NCBI GenBank assembly: GCA_016783945.1
Contig: JADHVP010000004.1
Location: 1 to 60,896, forward strand
DNA: 60,896 nt
From: Ignavibacteria bacterium
GTDB taxonomy: Bacteria; Bacteroidota; Ignavibacteria; Tepidaquicellales; Tepidaquicellaceae
Reading direction: 5' to 3'
The notes under the pieces were generated by a model. That model saw nothing but the letters and a program-made list of their open reading frames with translations, did not search any database and was not told where the DNA came from. The translations under genes were made by a program, and so were the position numbers. Numbering within the stretch: the first letter of the stretch is position 1; each line of letters begins with the position of its first letter. Below are positions 1-9,338 of this stretch, piece by piece.

Positions 1-211
1 TTCTAATATATAAAGTCCCTGCCTCTGATTTACTCTCAGGAATTATTATGTTTTCTTTTTTTAAACCTTCCAGATGAATCTTAATTGCCTCGTATATATT
101 ATTCTCAGCCATATCTTTCGTCTCCCCAGTTGCAATACATCCGGGAAGATCGGGTACATAAACACTGTATCCAGTTTTTGTTTTTTCAAATATTATTAAA
201 CATTTTTTCAT
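1..211 (-). CDS. hicB: HicB-family antitoxin (partial, runs off window)
   Basis: Reading leftward from an ATG at 211 gives at least 70 codons with no stop before the window edge, so the 3' end is missing. The protein begins MKKCLIIFEKTKTGYSVYVP and continues DLPGCIATGETKDMAENNIYEAIKIHL in pieces typical of the HicB partial RNase H fold (YSVYVPDLPGC followed by an E-A-I helix). HicB antitoxins bind and neutralise the HicA mRNA interferase and usually autorepress the operon through a C-terminal DNA-binding region, which is not visible here. The gene starts 1 bp after the hicA stop codon, the usual hicA-hicB order. Family assignment is strong; whether the pair is active is unknown. Confidence 0.88.
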   Translation of the reverse strand, partial: MKKCLIIFEKTKTGYSVYVPDLPGCIATGETKDMAENNIYEAIKIHLEGLKKENIIIPESKSEAGTLYIR

Positions 212-212
212 A

Positions 213-410
213 TTATTTTGTTTTATCAATTTGAGCTTGCTTCAGAATACTATTTAATGTTCCTATCGCCACATCATCCGATAATCTATGAATAGATATC
301 GTTATTAATCCTCTTTTTTCTTCATGTTTATATTGTCTATGGCTTCCTTTTTGTCTCACCAAAAACCAACCGTCATTTTCGATTAGTTTAATTAAGTCTC
401 TTACTTTCAT
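213..410 (-). CDS. hicA: HicA mRNA interferase toxin
   Basis: A 65-aa protein, the normal HicA length. It has the double-stranded RNA-binding-like fold signature: VRDLIKLIENDGWFLVRQKGSHRQY, with the expected catalytic histidine at about residue 24 (G-S-H), followed by a basic tract and a C-terminal helix LNSILKQAQI. HicA toxins cleave mRNA when not bound by HicB. The stop codon at 213-215 lies 1 bp before the hicB start, so the two are co-transcribed on the minus strand. The promoter should lie in 411-480. The pair sits beyond the trailer end of the CRISPR region, where addiction modules often accumulate. Confidence 0.9.
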   Translation of the reverse strand: MKVRDLIKLIENDGWFLVRQKGSHRQYKHEEKRGLITISIHRLSDDVAIGTLNSILKQAQIDKTK

Positions 411-609
411 AATTTATTAAGACAATAAATGTATATGAGTTTTTATTGTAATAATGCAAAAGTATAATTCTAAACAATATAAAACTAATATCGGTAAAAT
501 AAAATAAAAATATATTTAAACCATCTGTCTAGAATTCCTTCGCTTTAATAATTTCCCCATTCTCTTGGAAATAGTAGGGGGTGGGGGTTGAGTTCGGCAA
601 TCATATTAA
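411..609. other. Intergenic: hicAB promoter region and C/G-rich tract
   Basis: No convincing ORF. The part next to 410 must hold the hicAB promoter. A G-rich tract at 576-594 (TAGGGGGTGGGGGTTGAG) resembles the right arm of the hairpin element at 45406-45454, but no complete left arm is visible here, so it may be half of a dispersed element. Confidence 0.4.
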
Positions 610-720
610 GTTTCAATCCTTGTTGTGATGGACTATTAAAAAAAAACAGACACAAATTCCACGAATTGACACGAAGGGAGATTGTTTTAATCCTTGTTGT
701 GATGGATTATATAAAAGAAC
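610..720 (-). CRISPR. Detached relic CRISPR unit (two decayed repeats, one spacer)
   Basis: Two copies of the array repeat occur 74 bp apart, the same unit length as the main array. The copy at 610-646 matches over its first 22 bases and then decays. The copy at 684-720 differs from the consensus by one base (C to T at its fifth base). The 37-bp spacer between them is intact in length. The unit lies 700 bp beyond the trailer end of the main array, with a small gene and terminator in between, so it is probably a fragment of a once longer array or of an older one. Confidence 0.8.
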
Positions 721-829
721 TAATGTTTTTGCTTTTTCATCAAGTCTGTTTGCTATCATAAATTAATGTTCAGGTAAGTTATTTTTTTCCTCAAATTTAC
801 ACTCCAAATTCCCTACGCTGAAAATAAAA

Positions 830-860
830 CAGGTGACTCTTAGATCACCTGCTTTTTTTA
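830..860. terminator. Bidirectional rho-independent terminator
   Basis: An inverted repeat CAGGTGA-CTCTTAGA-TCACCTG (830-851) is followed on the plus side by C and seven T. On the minus strand the same stem is followed by TTTTATTTT. It lies about 100 bp downstream of the small minus-strand gene at 951-1127 and can also block transcription in the other direction. Confidence 0.75.
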
Positions 861-950
861 TAAAGTGGTTAAATAACTTCCCTTACTCTCTCTCCTTAGA
901 AATCATAAAATGAAAAGTCCAATTCTTAGACTTGCGACCTCCACCAAACA

Positions 951-1127
951 TTATTTTTTTATGTATGCATTCAAACCAATCACCAAATTTTTGCCATCAA
1001 TGACACATTCTGTGGTCATGTTTCCATGTGTGGTTGCTACTATTAAAGTTTTTCCAGATGCACTGGGGGTAGGTTCTTGTAAATCAATCTCGACGATAAG
1101 TTTTCCGTCTTCTATTTTGACTTCCAT
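951..1127 (-). CDS. 58-aa hypothetical protein
   Basis: An ATG at 1127 preceded by a good Shine-Dalgarno (GGAG, 1140-1137, nine bases upstream) opens a 58-codon frame ending at TAA 951-953. The protein starts MEVKIEDGKLIVEIDLQEP and ends in NLVIGLNAYIKK. It has no signal peptide or membrane segment and alternates beta-strand-like hydrophobic residues (KLIVEIDL, TLIVATT, LVIGL), suggesting a small beta-rich fold. I do not recognise the family by name. It stands alone between relic CRISPR repeats and the array trailer, with a terminator downstream. The plus-strand frame across the same bases is its shadow. Confidence 0.72.
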   Translation of the reverse strand: MEVKIEDGKLIVEIDLQEPTPSASGKTLIVATTHGNMTTECVIDGKNLVIGLNAYIKK

Positions 1128-1387
1128 TTTAATTTGCTCCTTTACTTGATATTAAGATATTCAATTAATAAAATTAAGTTATTATTTTACAATTAAAGTT
1201 ACGAAAATTCTTTACTCTTCTTACTAAATTACAAATTATTATTTCAACGAACCAGTATTAAAATCAATCCGAATAATACACTCACCATGCTTTTGCTTTA
1301 AATAATCAAGGTGATAGAAAAGGATCTCAATATCATAAATCACGAAGTAATATAAAAATTGTTGTGTAGGATTATTTCAAAGAACAT
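1128..1387. other. Intergenic, no gene seen
   Basis: AT-rich non-coding stretch between the 58-aa gene (its promoter should be here) and the tandem repeat at 1388. No ORF or structured RNA could be supported. Confidence 0.5.
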
Positions 1388-1423
1388 CACAGATTATACT
1401 GATTCCACAGATTACACTGATTG
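1388..1423. repeat. 18-bp tandem duplication at the array trailer edge
   Basis: Two 18-bp units, CACAGATTATACTGATTC and CACAGATTACACTGATTG, are joined head to tail with two mismatches. The last base overlaps the first G of the interrupted CRISPR repeat. Confidence 0.8.
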
Positions 1424-4400
1424 TTTCAATCCCTGCCTGTAATGCATTTCAGCAGGCAGGCTTGTTGTGATGGATTATATAAAAGAACAGTTAGATTATT
1501 GGATATTAATGCAATTCCATTAAGTTTCAATCCTTGTTGTGATGGATTATATAAAAGAACTTAAATAAGGAGAAATAATGGAATACTGGTATGATAGTTT
1601 CAATCCTTGTTGTGATGGATTATATAAAAGAACCAATCTGGAAAATTATTACGAAATTTATACAGGAATTGTTTCAATCCTTGTTGTGATGGATTATATA
1701 AAAGAACTTTAGCAGAAGCAACAGACAGTTTACCATTTGAGTTGGAGTTTCAATCCTTGTTGTGATGGATTATATAAAAGAACATAATGTCTGGTGTTGT
1801 ATCATACAATATTAGGATGTTTCAATCCTTGTTGTGATGGATTATATAAAAGAACTTTATGCTAATTTTGTAATATTTAAATAACTTTCTGTGTTTCAAT
1901 CCTTGTTGTGATGGATTATATAAAAGAACTTCCCATCTATGCCACTGAATTGACTTTCATCTAACAGTTTCAATCCTTGTTGTGATGGATTATATAAAAG
2001 AACTCATTTTCTAAACAATAGTCATTAATTTTTTGTTCGTTTCAATCCTTGTTGTGATGGATTATATAAAAGAACTTTATAGAAAATTGTTTAATTAATT
2101 CTTGGTTATACATGTTTCAATCCTTGTTGTGATGGATTATATAAAAGAACTTTCCTCTTTTACATCATGCCCAGTACCGTATATTTGTTTCAATCCTTGT
2201 TGTGATGGATTATATAAAAGAACAAAATATCCGCTCTCCTCATACCATTTCGTTCCTGTAGTTTCAATCCTTGTTGTGATGGATTATATAAAAGAACGTT
2301 GTATCATTATTCATCAAGTGAAAGAGATTTATGTTTCAATCCTTGTTGTGATGGATTATATAAAAGAACGGTTGAAAGGGAACTGATGGTATTGAAACCC
2401 ATTCAAGTTTCAATCCTTGTTGTGATGGATTATATAAAAGAACTTGTAATTTATATTGAGACATACTACCCATCCCCATCAGTTTCAATCCTTGTTGTGA
2501 TGGATTATATAAAAGAACAGAAAAGGCATTAAGAACGGGTGACGGCGAAGACAGTTTCAATCCTTGTTGTGATGGATTATATAAAAGAACATTCAAGTAT
2601 CTCTTGTAATATCTTTTGCTTTTCTAAGTTTCAATCCTTGTTGTGATGGATTATATAAAAGAACTAAGGATTTTATAGATGATTTTCCACATGATTATTA
2701 GTTTCAATCCTTGTTGTGATGGATTATATAAAAGAACTGTATAACAAGTTTAAGGAAAATTATGAAGAAGAGTTTCAATCCTTGTTGTGATGGATTATAT
2801 AAAAGAACAATCTCCCCCAAGTGTAACATCTCCAGTGGTAATATCGTTTCAATCCTTGTTGTGATGGATTATATAAAAGAACCTGTAACCGTCTATATGA
2901 GAAACTATACAAGTGCATTGTTTCAATCCTTGTTGTGATGGATTATATAAAAGAACTTTTTGTTTTGTCCATTGTCATTGTTTTGATTATTTAAGTTTCA
3001 ATCCTTGTTGTGATGGATTATATAAAAGAACATTCATCCCAAAGACGGGCGGAGCATCAGCTACGACGTTTCAATCCTTGTTGTGATGGATTATATAAAA
3101 GAACCAAATCCAAAAGATGCAAGCTTCACTAATATATCGAAGTTTCAATCCTTGTTGTGATGGATTATATAAAAGAACAGAAGTCAGTAAGTGATTCATT
3201 TGAGGATGCAAAGATGTTTCAATCCTTGTTGTGATGGATTATATAAAAGAACCCCTCTCTCTAACTCCCTCAATTCCCTTCAATATTTCGTTTCAATCCT
3301 TGTTGTGATGGATTATATAAAAGAACCCCTCTCTCTAACTCCCTCAATTCCCTTCAATATTTCGTTTCAATCCTTGTTGTGATGGATTATATAAAAGAAC
3401 TTACCTCCGCCTTTCAAGAGTCCAAATGGAGTCCACGTTTCAATCCTTGTTGTGATGGATTATATAAAAGAACTTAAAGCATATACTTTCATTAGTCCCG
3501 ATTATTTCTAAGTTTCAATCCTTGTTGTGATGGATTATATAAAAGAACAAAGTGATACCCAGCCTCAGCCTGTACGTTTCCACGTTTCAATCCTTGTTGT
3601 GATGGATTATATAAAAGAACCTTTGCCTACTGATTGGATAGACAGGTTTTCTTTGAGTTTCAATCCTTGTTGTGATGGATTATATAAAAGAACTATAGGT
3701 GAATGTTACCAACTTTTATATAGTTTAAGTTTCAATCCTTGTTGTGATGGATTATATAAAAGAACTTAATGTAATGGAGCCTCCTCCTACTATTCAAATT
3801 CGTTTCAATCCTTGTTGTGATGGATTATATAAAAGAACAGGTAACAAGACTATTTTTAGTAATGTTAGATTGTTGTTTCAATCCTTGTTGTGATGGATTA
3901 TATAAAAGAACTGTTAAGCGGAAAGGGAATACTGTTTATTTTATTTTGTTTCAATCCTTGTTGTGATGGATTATATAAAAGAACATAACTCCTTTGAAAA
4001 GCATACAGGTTAAGCATAGGTTTCAATCCTTGTTGTGATGGATTATATAAAAGAACAGGATACGGGGAAGAGGACGAAAGTGTTGATGGTGTAGTTTCAA
4101 TCCTTGTTGTGATGGATTATATAAAAGAACTTCTGAGCGAAGCGAAGAATCCAGTGGCTTTATTTTGTTTCAATCCTTGTTGTGATGGATTATATAAAAG
4201 AACAGGCAGTATTTGAAGAAGAAGGAAGATTGGGACTGGAGTTTCAATCCTTGTTGTGATGGATTATATAAAAGAACGTTACTCGATACCTGACAAAAAC
4301 GGATACTGTAGTGTTTCAATCCTTGTTGTGATGGATTATATAAAAGAACTTGCGAACCATCAGTGTCGAATTCAAACCGCACAAGTTTCAATCCTTGTTG

Positions 4401-6394
4401 TGATGGATTATATAAAAGAACGTTCATCAAAGACCTGGACACAAAGATATATGAAACGTTTCAATCCTTGTTGTGATGGATTATATAAAAGAACACAGAT
4501 CAAGATATATGACTATGGTGACCAGATTTAGTTTCAATCCTTGTTGTGATGGATTATATAAAAGAACTTCAAAAAGAGGATCAAAAGGACTTAGAGAAAC
4601 TGCGTTTCAATCCTTGTTGTGATGGATTATATAAAAGAACCGAATAAACTGCACTACAGATAAAGAGAAAAGCTATGTTTCAATCCTTGTTGTGATGGAT
4701 TATATAAAAGAACGGTAGTGAGGTTTTTGGGGCTGTTACTCATAACCGGTTTCAATCCTTGTTGTGATGGATTATATAAAAGAACACAGCAATGTGAATT
4801 CTACAAGATACCATTTTTTTGTTTCAATCCTTGTTGTGATGGATTATATAAAAGAACAGAAAAAAGCCTCCAATTTTTTTGAAGGCTTCTACAGTTTCAA
4901 TCCTTGTTGTGATGGATTATATAAAAGAACACAAAACCAAATGGAAACACCTTGTCTTTGGGTTTTAGGTTTCAATCCTTGTTGTGATGGATTATATAAA
5001 AGAACTCGGTTAGTAGAGTTCATGAACAAGCCTTTAATTTTGTTTCAATCCTTGTTGTGATGGATTATATAAAAGAACAAGGCAGTTTTTGAAATAATGA
5101 AAGCGAGTAAGAAACAGTTTCAATCCTTGTTGTGATGGATTATATAAAAGAACGTGTTAAGCGGAAAGGGAATACTGTTTGTTTTATTTTGTTTCAATCC
5201 TTGTTGTGATGGATTATATAAAAGAACAATAGCTATCCTTTTTTAAGGTTGTTGTTGAATCTGGTTTCAATCCTTGTTGTGATGGATTATATAAAAGAAC
5301 ATGAAAGTATTTACAATAGTTTTCATTGTTTGCTTGTTTCAATCCTTGTTGTGATGGATTATATAAAAGAACTTAATGATTATGCTTGCGGGTTGGTGAT
5401 AGCTGAATGTTTCAATCCTTGTTGTGATGGATTATATAAAAGAACATTCCTTAGTATTTACGAATATAGATACCAATTCAGGTTTCAATCCTTGTTGTGA
5501 TGGATTATATAAAAGAACAGAGGACTCGACCAGCCTCAAAAGAAACGAGGAGCGTTTCAATCCTTGTTGTGATGGATTATATAAAAGAACTTGCACCCGG
5601 AAAGACAGATACGGATGTAGTTTTTTGTTTCAATCCTTGTTGTGATGGATTATATAAAAGAACATGAAACTATACGAATATGAGGAAATGGATATAAAAA
5701 TGTTTCAATCCTTGTTGTGATGGATTATATAAAAGAACACTTTCTTTAAGAATACTATCTTGAAAGTTAATTGGTTTCAATCCTTGTTGTGATGGATTAT
5801 ATAAAAGAACACTACAATCCGAGTGAAGAGTTTAGTTTTATATATGAGTTTCAATCCTTGTTGTGATGGATTATATAAAAGAACAATGTTAAGCAAAGGT
5901 TTAGCAATGCTATAGCAGAGCGTTTCAATCCTTGTTGTGATGGATTATATAAAAGAACTGGAGGAACTTTGACAAACTACATGAGAAAAATATGTTTCAA
6001 TCCTTGTTGTGATGGATTATATAAAAGAACACTGGAGGAACTTTGACAAACTACATGAGAAAAATATGTTTCAATCCTTGTTGTGATGGATTATATAAAA
6101 GAACTGATTGGGAAACAATATTATCTATTAATAGTACTCGTTTCAATCCTTGTTGTGATGGATTATATAAAAGAACAATTTGAAATGATGAGAAAAAATT
6201 GAATTGGATTTAGTTTCAATCCTTGTTGTGATGGATTATATAAAAGAACCTGACTGAATGATGTCAATGTTATCAACTATTCCAGTTTCAATCCTTGTTG
6301 TGATGGATTATATAAAAGAACAATGTATCTATTTTTGACTTTGACATACACTCTTTTGTTTCAATCCTTGTTGTGATGGATTATATAAAAGAAC
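1423..6394 (-). CRISPR. Type I-B CRISPR array, 68 repeats / 67 spacers
   Basis: Sixty-seven intact 37-bp repeats (first at 1524, last at 6358-6394) and one interrupted repeat (1423-1488) are spaced 71-76 bp apart, giving spacers of about 34-39 bp. On the plus strand the repeat begins GTTTCAATCCTTGTTGTGAT and ends TATATAAAAGAAC. The reverse complement ends ATTGAAAC, the classical 8-nt crRNA 5' handle, so the array is read on the minus strand with the leader at the right, next to cas4. A weak stem AATCC/GGATT with a 10-nt loop precedes the handle. Decay is confined to the left (trailer) end. Duplicate or near-duplicate spacers: 3253-3289 and 3327-3363; 5959-5993 and 6031-6067; 3912-3947 and 5154-5190. 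Confidence 0.98.
1433..1461. repeat. 29-bp palindromic insert inside the terminal CRISPR repeat
   Basis: After the first ten bases of the repeat the sequence is broken by 29 bp containing the inverted repeat CCTGCCTG (from 1432) ... CAGGCAGG, after which the repeat resumes at TTGTTGTGAT. The interrupted repeat is 66 bp, exactly 37 + 29. A related CTGTCTGCTGCCAGGCAG motif is seen near 58620. Confidence 0.8.
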
Positions 6395-6595
6395 TCGTAT
6401 TTCCTAACAAAACATTTATTAATAAGATGATAGTAATAATATTTTTAATGTTAAATGGTTTCTTTTTTATAAAATATTCAATTGTTTTCTCTAATTTTTC
6501 TAACATTTCCGTAAAAATATTTTGGATAAGTGATTTATACTTATAGAACTTATTTATTGTAAGAAAAAAAATTTAATAAATCATCGCGCGGCATT
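6395..6595 (-). promoter_or_regulatory. CRISPR leader
   Basis: About 200 bp of very AT-rich non-coding DNA lies between the cas4 stop codon and the first repeat of the array as transcribed. Its position, composition and the perfect repeats beside it fit a leader containing the pre-crRNA promoter and the integration signals used by Cas1-Cas2. No protein-binding site was assigned. Confidence 0.8.
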
Positions 6596-7168
6596 TTATT
6601 TTACACAAATATTGCGATATGTACAATTAACACATCTTAGTTTATATTTCGTTGCCTTCGGAAAATAATTATCATTTATAATACTAACAATCTCTTTAGT
6701 GCAATCATTTACGAATCGTTTATCGGAATCTGTTATGTTCACTTCTAAAAGTTTGTTCCTGCTTCGAGTGTAAACCAAAAACCCTTTGCATACTTCCTTT
6801 CCATAATTTGATTCTATCAAAATTGCATAACAATACAATTGTGTCTTATATGTTTCAAACAATTTTTCCTTATATTCCGCAAATTTATAATCAAGAGGTG
6901 CCATTGTACCGTCACTTAAAAGTAAAACTTCATCGACCTGCCCTCTCAAATTTTCATTTGTCAAGTACTGATCCAGATATTTTTCAGTAACTCCAATTCG
7001 CTGCCTTAAATAATCTCTGTTAATTTTCAATCTATCGCTGTGCAGTTCTCTCCCTTTAATTACTTTATAATATTTTTCCTCGAATTGAGGTATACATAAC
7101 ACATATTCAAAGTAAGTATACCTTGGACAAAATAGATACTCGATAATATGAGAAGGAGTTATGCTCAT
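6596..7168 (-). CDS. cas4: CRISPR-associated exonuclease Cas4
   Basis: A 190-aa RecB-like nuclease with an Fe-S cluster. Visible are the N-terminal cluster Cys (LFCPRY, C14), the nuclease residues D79 (GQVDEV), D93-x-K95 (PLDYK) and the QxxxY box (Q110-Y114), and the C-terminal cysteines C179, C182 and C188 (CVNCTYRNIC). Cas4 trims prespacers and selects the PAM-proximal end during adaptation together with Cas1-Cas2. It is the last gene of the cas operon, 18 bp after cas2, and borders the leader. Length and motifs are complete, so adaptation should be functional. Confidence 0.95.
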   Translation of the reverse strand: MSITPSHIIEYLFCPRYTYFEYVLCIPQFEEKYYKVIKGRELHSDRLKINRDYLRQRIGVTEKYLDQYLTNENLRGQVDEVLLLSDGTMAPLDYKFAEYKEKLFETYKTQLYCYAILIESNYGKEVCKGFLVYTRSRNKLLEVNITDSDKRFVNDCTKEIVSIINDNYFPKATKYKLRCVNCTYRNICVK

Positions 7169-7186
7169 ATACTTTTAGAACAGTTA

Positions 7187-7477
7187 TCAAAACAAAAGAG
7201 ACTTAACCTGGTCTGTTACTAATTTTTTATCGAACGCCTGACCAAGTAAAACAGTTTGTTTCAACTCACTTTTGCTCATGGGAAAAATATAAACTGAATC
7301 TGTATCTTCGTTTATAAGTTCTTGAATCCTTAGTTTCAATGCATCTTTCTCGCTTAATTCCAAAGTACCAAGAAAAACTGAATACTGAACTCTGTATAAT
7401 CCGGTTTGCTTGCAGATTTTTGCAACTGTGGTTCTTGGTTTATCTTTTTTTATGTCATACATGACCCAAACGATCAT
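7187..7477 (-). CDS. cas2: CRISPR-associated endoribonuclease Cas2
   Basis: A 96-aa ferredoxin-fold Cas2. The first strand MIVWVMYDIKKD carries the conserved Asp at residue 8, followed by the helix in which R-x-Q-Y-S-V-F (LYRVQYSVFLG) forms the second strand. Cas2 dimers hold two Cas1 dimers in the spacer integration complex. The start codon overlaps the end of cas1 by 4 bp (ATGA), indicating translational coupling. Confidence 0.96.
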   Translation of the reverse strand: MIVWVMYDIKKDKPRTTVAKICKQTGLYRVQYSVFLGTLELSEKDALKLRIQELINEDTDSVYIFPMSKSELKQTVLLGQAFDKKLVTDQVKSLLF

Positions 7478-8469
7478 ATATCTTTTATTAATGAATTAGC
7501 GAAAGCATGTGCATCAAATTGAATAACATTGCTTCTTATTTGATTCCGTCCTTTATATCTCACCTTTTCCTCTTCAAAATATTTGTTGAATGATTCGACT
7601 AACAAAATTTTTCCGTTTTTATTTAATGTATATCCATTAGTAATCTTATCAACATGAGTTTGATTAACTTTTTTACCGGAAAATAATTTAAACACAACTC
7701 TTTCTGCAAATATTCTGTATGGTTCTATGAAATCGAATACCATACTTAATTGATTGTAATCATCTCTGTGCAAAAAGCCCACATAAGGATCAACTCCTGC
7801 GATGATAAGAGCTTTCTCAATTTTGGAATACAAAATACCATAAGAATAATTCAAAAAAGCATTGAATGAATCCTTTGCCGGTCTTGAACTCCTCCCTTTA
7901 AATTTATATTCTTCTGAAAGTAAATTTGAAAGTGTTTCGAAATAAATCCTTCCCGATGTTCCCTCTAATCCTCTTAATGTATCTGCGAAGTCTTTAACTT
8001 CATTCCCTTTTAATAACTCCAGTGATTTCTTTAATTTTTCTATGTTCTCAATTTTTTCGTCAATGAATTCAGCTTTTGTACCCCTATGTTTTTTTAGATC
8101 TTTCAAAAAATCAAACTGGTTTTGAATTTTTGTGTTAATCCATAGTTTAATCCACCAAACACCAACTGAACTCGTACTTGCTTGTAATTGCTTTTTTCTA
8201 ATTTTGGTTGTGCTGCCGAGTTTACTATGCCAAACACGACCTAAGGGATGTCCATCATTTTCTATAAATACTATGTCAATGTTATTTTTAACAGCAAGCT
8301 TAACTGCATCTGTGCTAAGAGCAATTCCCTGTGCTAATACAATGCTCGTAACTTTTTTTGCCGAGTAATGGTATTTCTGAATTTCTTGATTTTCATTTTT
8401 AACTTTTACTTCAAACATCTCATCTTTAATATGAATGTAGGCGCCTTTTGTGTTAATGTTTAATTGCAT
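7474..8469 (-). CDS. cas1: CRISPR-associated integrase Cas1
   Basis: A 331-aa Cas1, full length for type I-B. The N-terminal beta domain (AYIHIKDEMFEV) is followed by the alpha-helical catalytic domain with the metal ligands E169 (GLEGTSGRIYF), H234 (GFLHRDD) and E249 (FDFIEPYR). Cas1 catalyses integration of new spacers at the leader-repeat junction. It starts the adaptation block cas1-cas2-cas4, separated from cas6 by a 185-bp gap that could hold an internal promoter. Confidence 0.96.
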   Translation of the reverse strand: MQLNINTKGAYIHIKDEMFEVKVKNENQEIQKYHYSAKKVTSIVLAQGIALSTDAVKLAVKNNIDIVFIENDGHPLGRVWHSKLGSTTKIRKKQLQASTSSVGVWWIKLWINTKIQNQFDFLKDLKKHRGTKAEFIDEKIENIEKLKKSLELLKGNEVKDFADTLRGLEGTSGRIYFETLSNLLSEEYKFKGRSSRPAKDSFNAFLNYSYGILYSKIEKALIIAGVDPYVGFLHRDDYNQLSMVFDFIEPYRIFAERVVFKLFSGKKVNQTHVDKITNGYTLNKNGKILLVESFNKYFEEEKVRYKGRNQIRSNVIQFDAHAFANSLIKDI

Positions 8470-8654
8470 TACAATTTATTTTTTCTCGTGTATGTTTTTT
8501 GTTACACGGAGTTTCACGGAGAAGACACTGAGATTTATGAAAAATATTTTTATTACTTTATGTTTTTAATAACTCATGAATGCTTCGTAGCAAATATTTT
8601 TGGAGGCAGCATACAATATTATTGTATATTTTTGGAGTCATAACACAAAAATAT
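8470..8654. other. Gap between effector and adaptation cas genes
   Basis: This 185-bp non-coding stretch splits the cas operon into an effector half (cas8b to cas6) and an adaptation half (cas1, cas2, cas4). It contains a phrase of the type TTACACGGAGTTTCACGGAG (about 8501-8520), similar in style to short dispersed repeats elsewhere in the window. An internal promoter for the adaptation genes is possible but not demonstrated. Confidence 0.45.
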
Positions 8655-9326
8655 CTAAAATTTTCTTACTATACATCCAAAACCTCTCGATACAGATTTT
8701 CCAATACCAATGTAATCCGGCAGCAAGACATTAGTTGTGAACTTACCTTTAAAAGCAATCATTGATTTGTTCTTAAAACTTGTCTTCTTCTCTATTAAAT
8801 CGCTTTTTATTAAAATGTTTTCAGAAGCATGATAATTTATTGACTTAAAAAAGCTCAAAATGTTACCGGTTAAAATGCCATCCAATAATTTTGAAATATC
8901 ATTTTTTTGTTTTTCTTTTTTTAATTTAATATATCGTTTATGATTATACTGGTTCAAAGCCATCCAAAGAGTCTCAAATTCATATTCGTGAAGTTCATTA
9001 GTCAAACCTGTTTCGCAATTTTTGTTTTCAATATTCTTACTGTAAACCGGGTAAATTTTATTTTCAATATTCAATTCTTTTATTTTTAGAAACAGCGATG
9101 TTAAAAGTTCAGCACCCTCGTTAATCCCAACTAACATAGGAACTCCTTTCACCACTTTATACTGAACTACTGGATATTTATATATCTGCGTACCATCTTC
9201 GAAATGGTTATGAAGCAACTGAGAATGTTCTTTGAACAAGTCCCCGAAGTATCCGCGTAGTTTGTGAGCATCGCGTGTGAGGAGATTTATTTCGGGGAAA
9301 CGTATTGTGGAAGTGAGGATGTGCAT
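8655..9326 (-). CDS. cas6: CRISPR repeat endoribonuclease Cas6
   Basis: A 223-aa RAMP protein. The C-terminal glycine-rich loop GIGKSVSRGFGCIV (about residues 206-219) and the LPDYIGIG strand before it are the hallmark of Cas6. The N-terminal half has the second ferredoxin-like domain, with a possible general-base histidine at one of the N-terminal positions. Cas6 cleaves the repeat transcript to leave the ATTGAAAC handle. It follows cas3 by 12 bp, whereas in many I-B loci cas6 is first in the operon; here it is the last effector gene. Confidence 0.87.
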   Translation of the reverse strand: MHILTSTIRFPEINLLTRDAHKLRGYFGDLFKEHSQLLHNHFEDGTQIYKYPVVQYKVVKGVPMLVGINEGAELLTSLFLKIKELNIENKIYPVYSKNIENKNCETGLTNELHEYEFETLWMALNQYNHKRYIKLKKEKQKNDISKLLDGILTGNILSFFKSINYHASENILIKSDLIEKKTSFKNKSMIAFKGKFTTNVLLPDYIGIGKSVSRGFGCIVRKF

Positions 9327-9338
9327 GTTGTGTAAATT

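Noticed and set aside
910-1149. Plus-strand 79-aa frame
   Set aside because: Shadow of the minus-strand 58-aa gene at 951-1127, which has a good Shine-Dalgarno and a protein-like composition.
2102-5645. Several open frames of 60-98 codons inside the array with repeated peptide FNPCCDGLYKR or SILVVMDYIKE
   Set aside because: They are translations of the CRISPR repeat in different frames; periodicity equals the repeat unit and there are no start signals.
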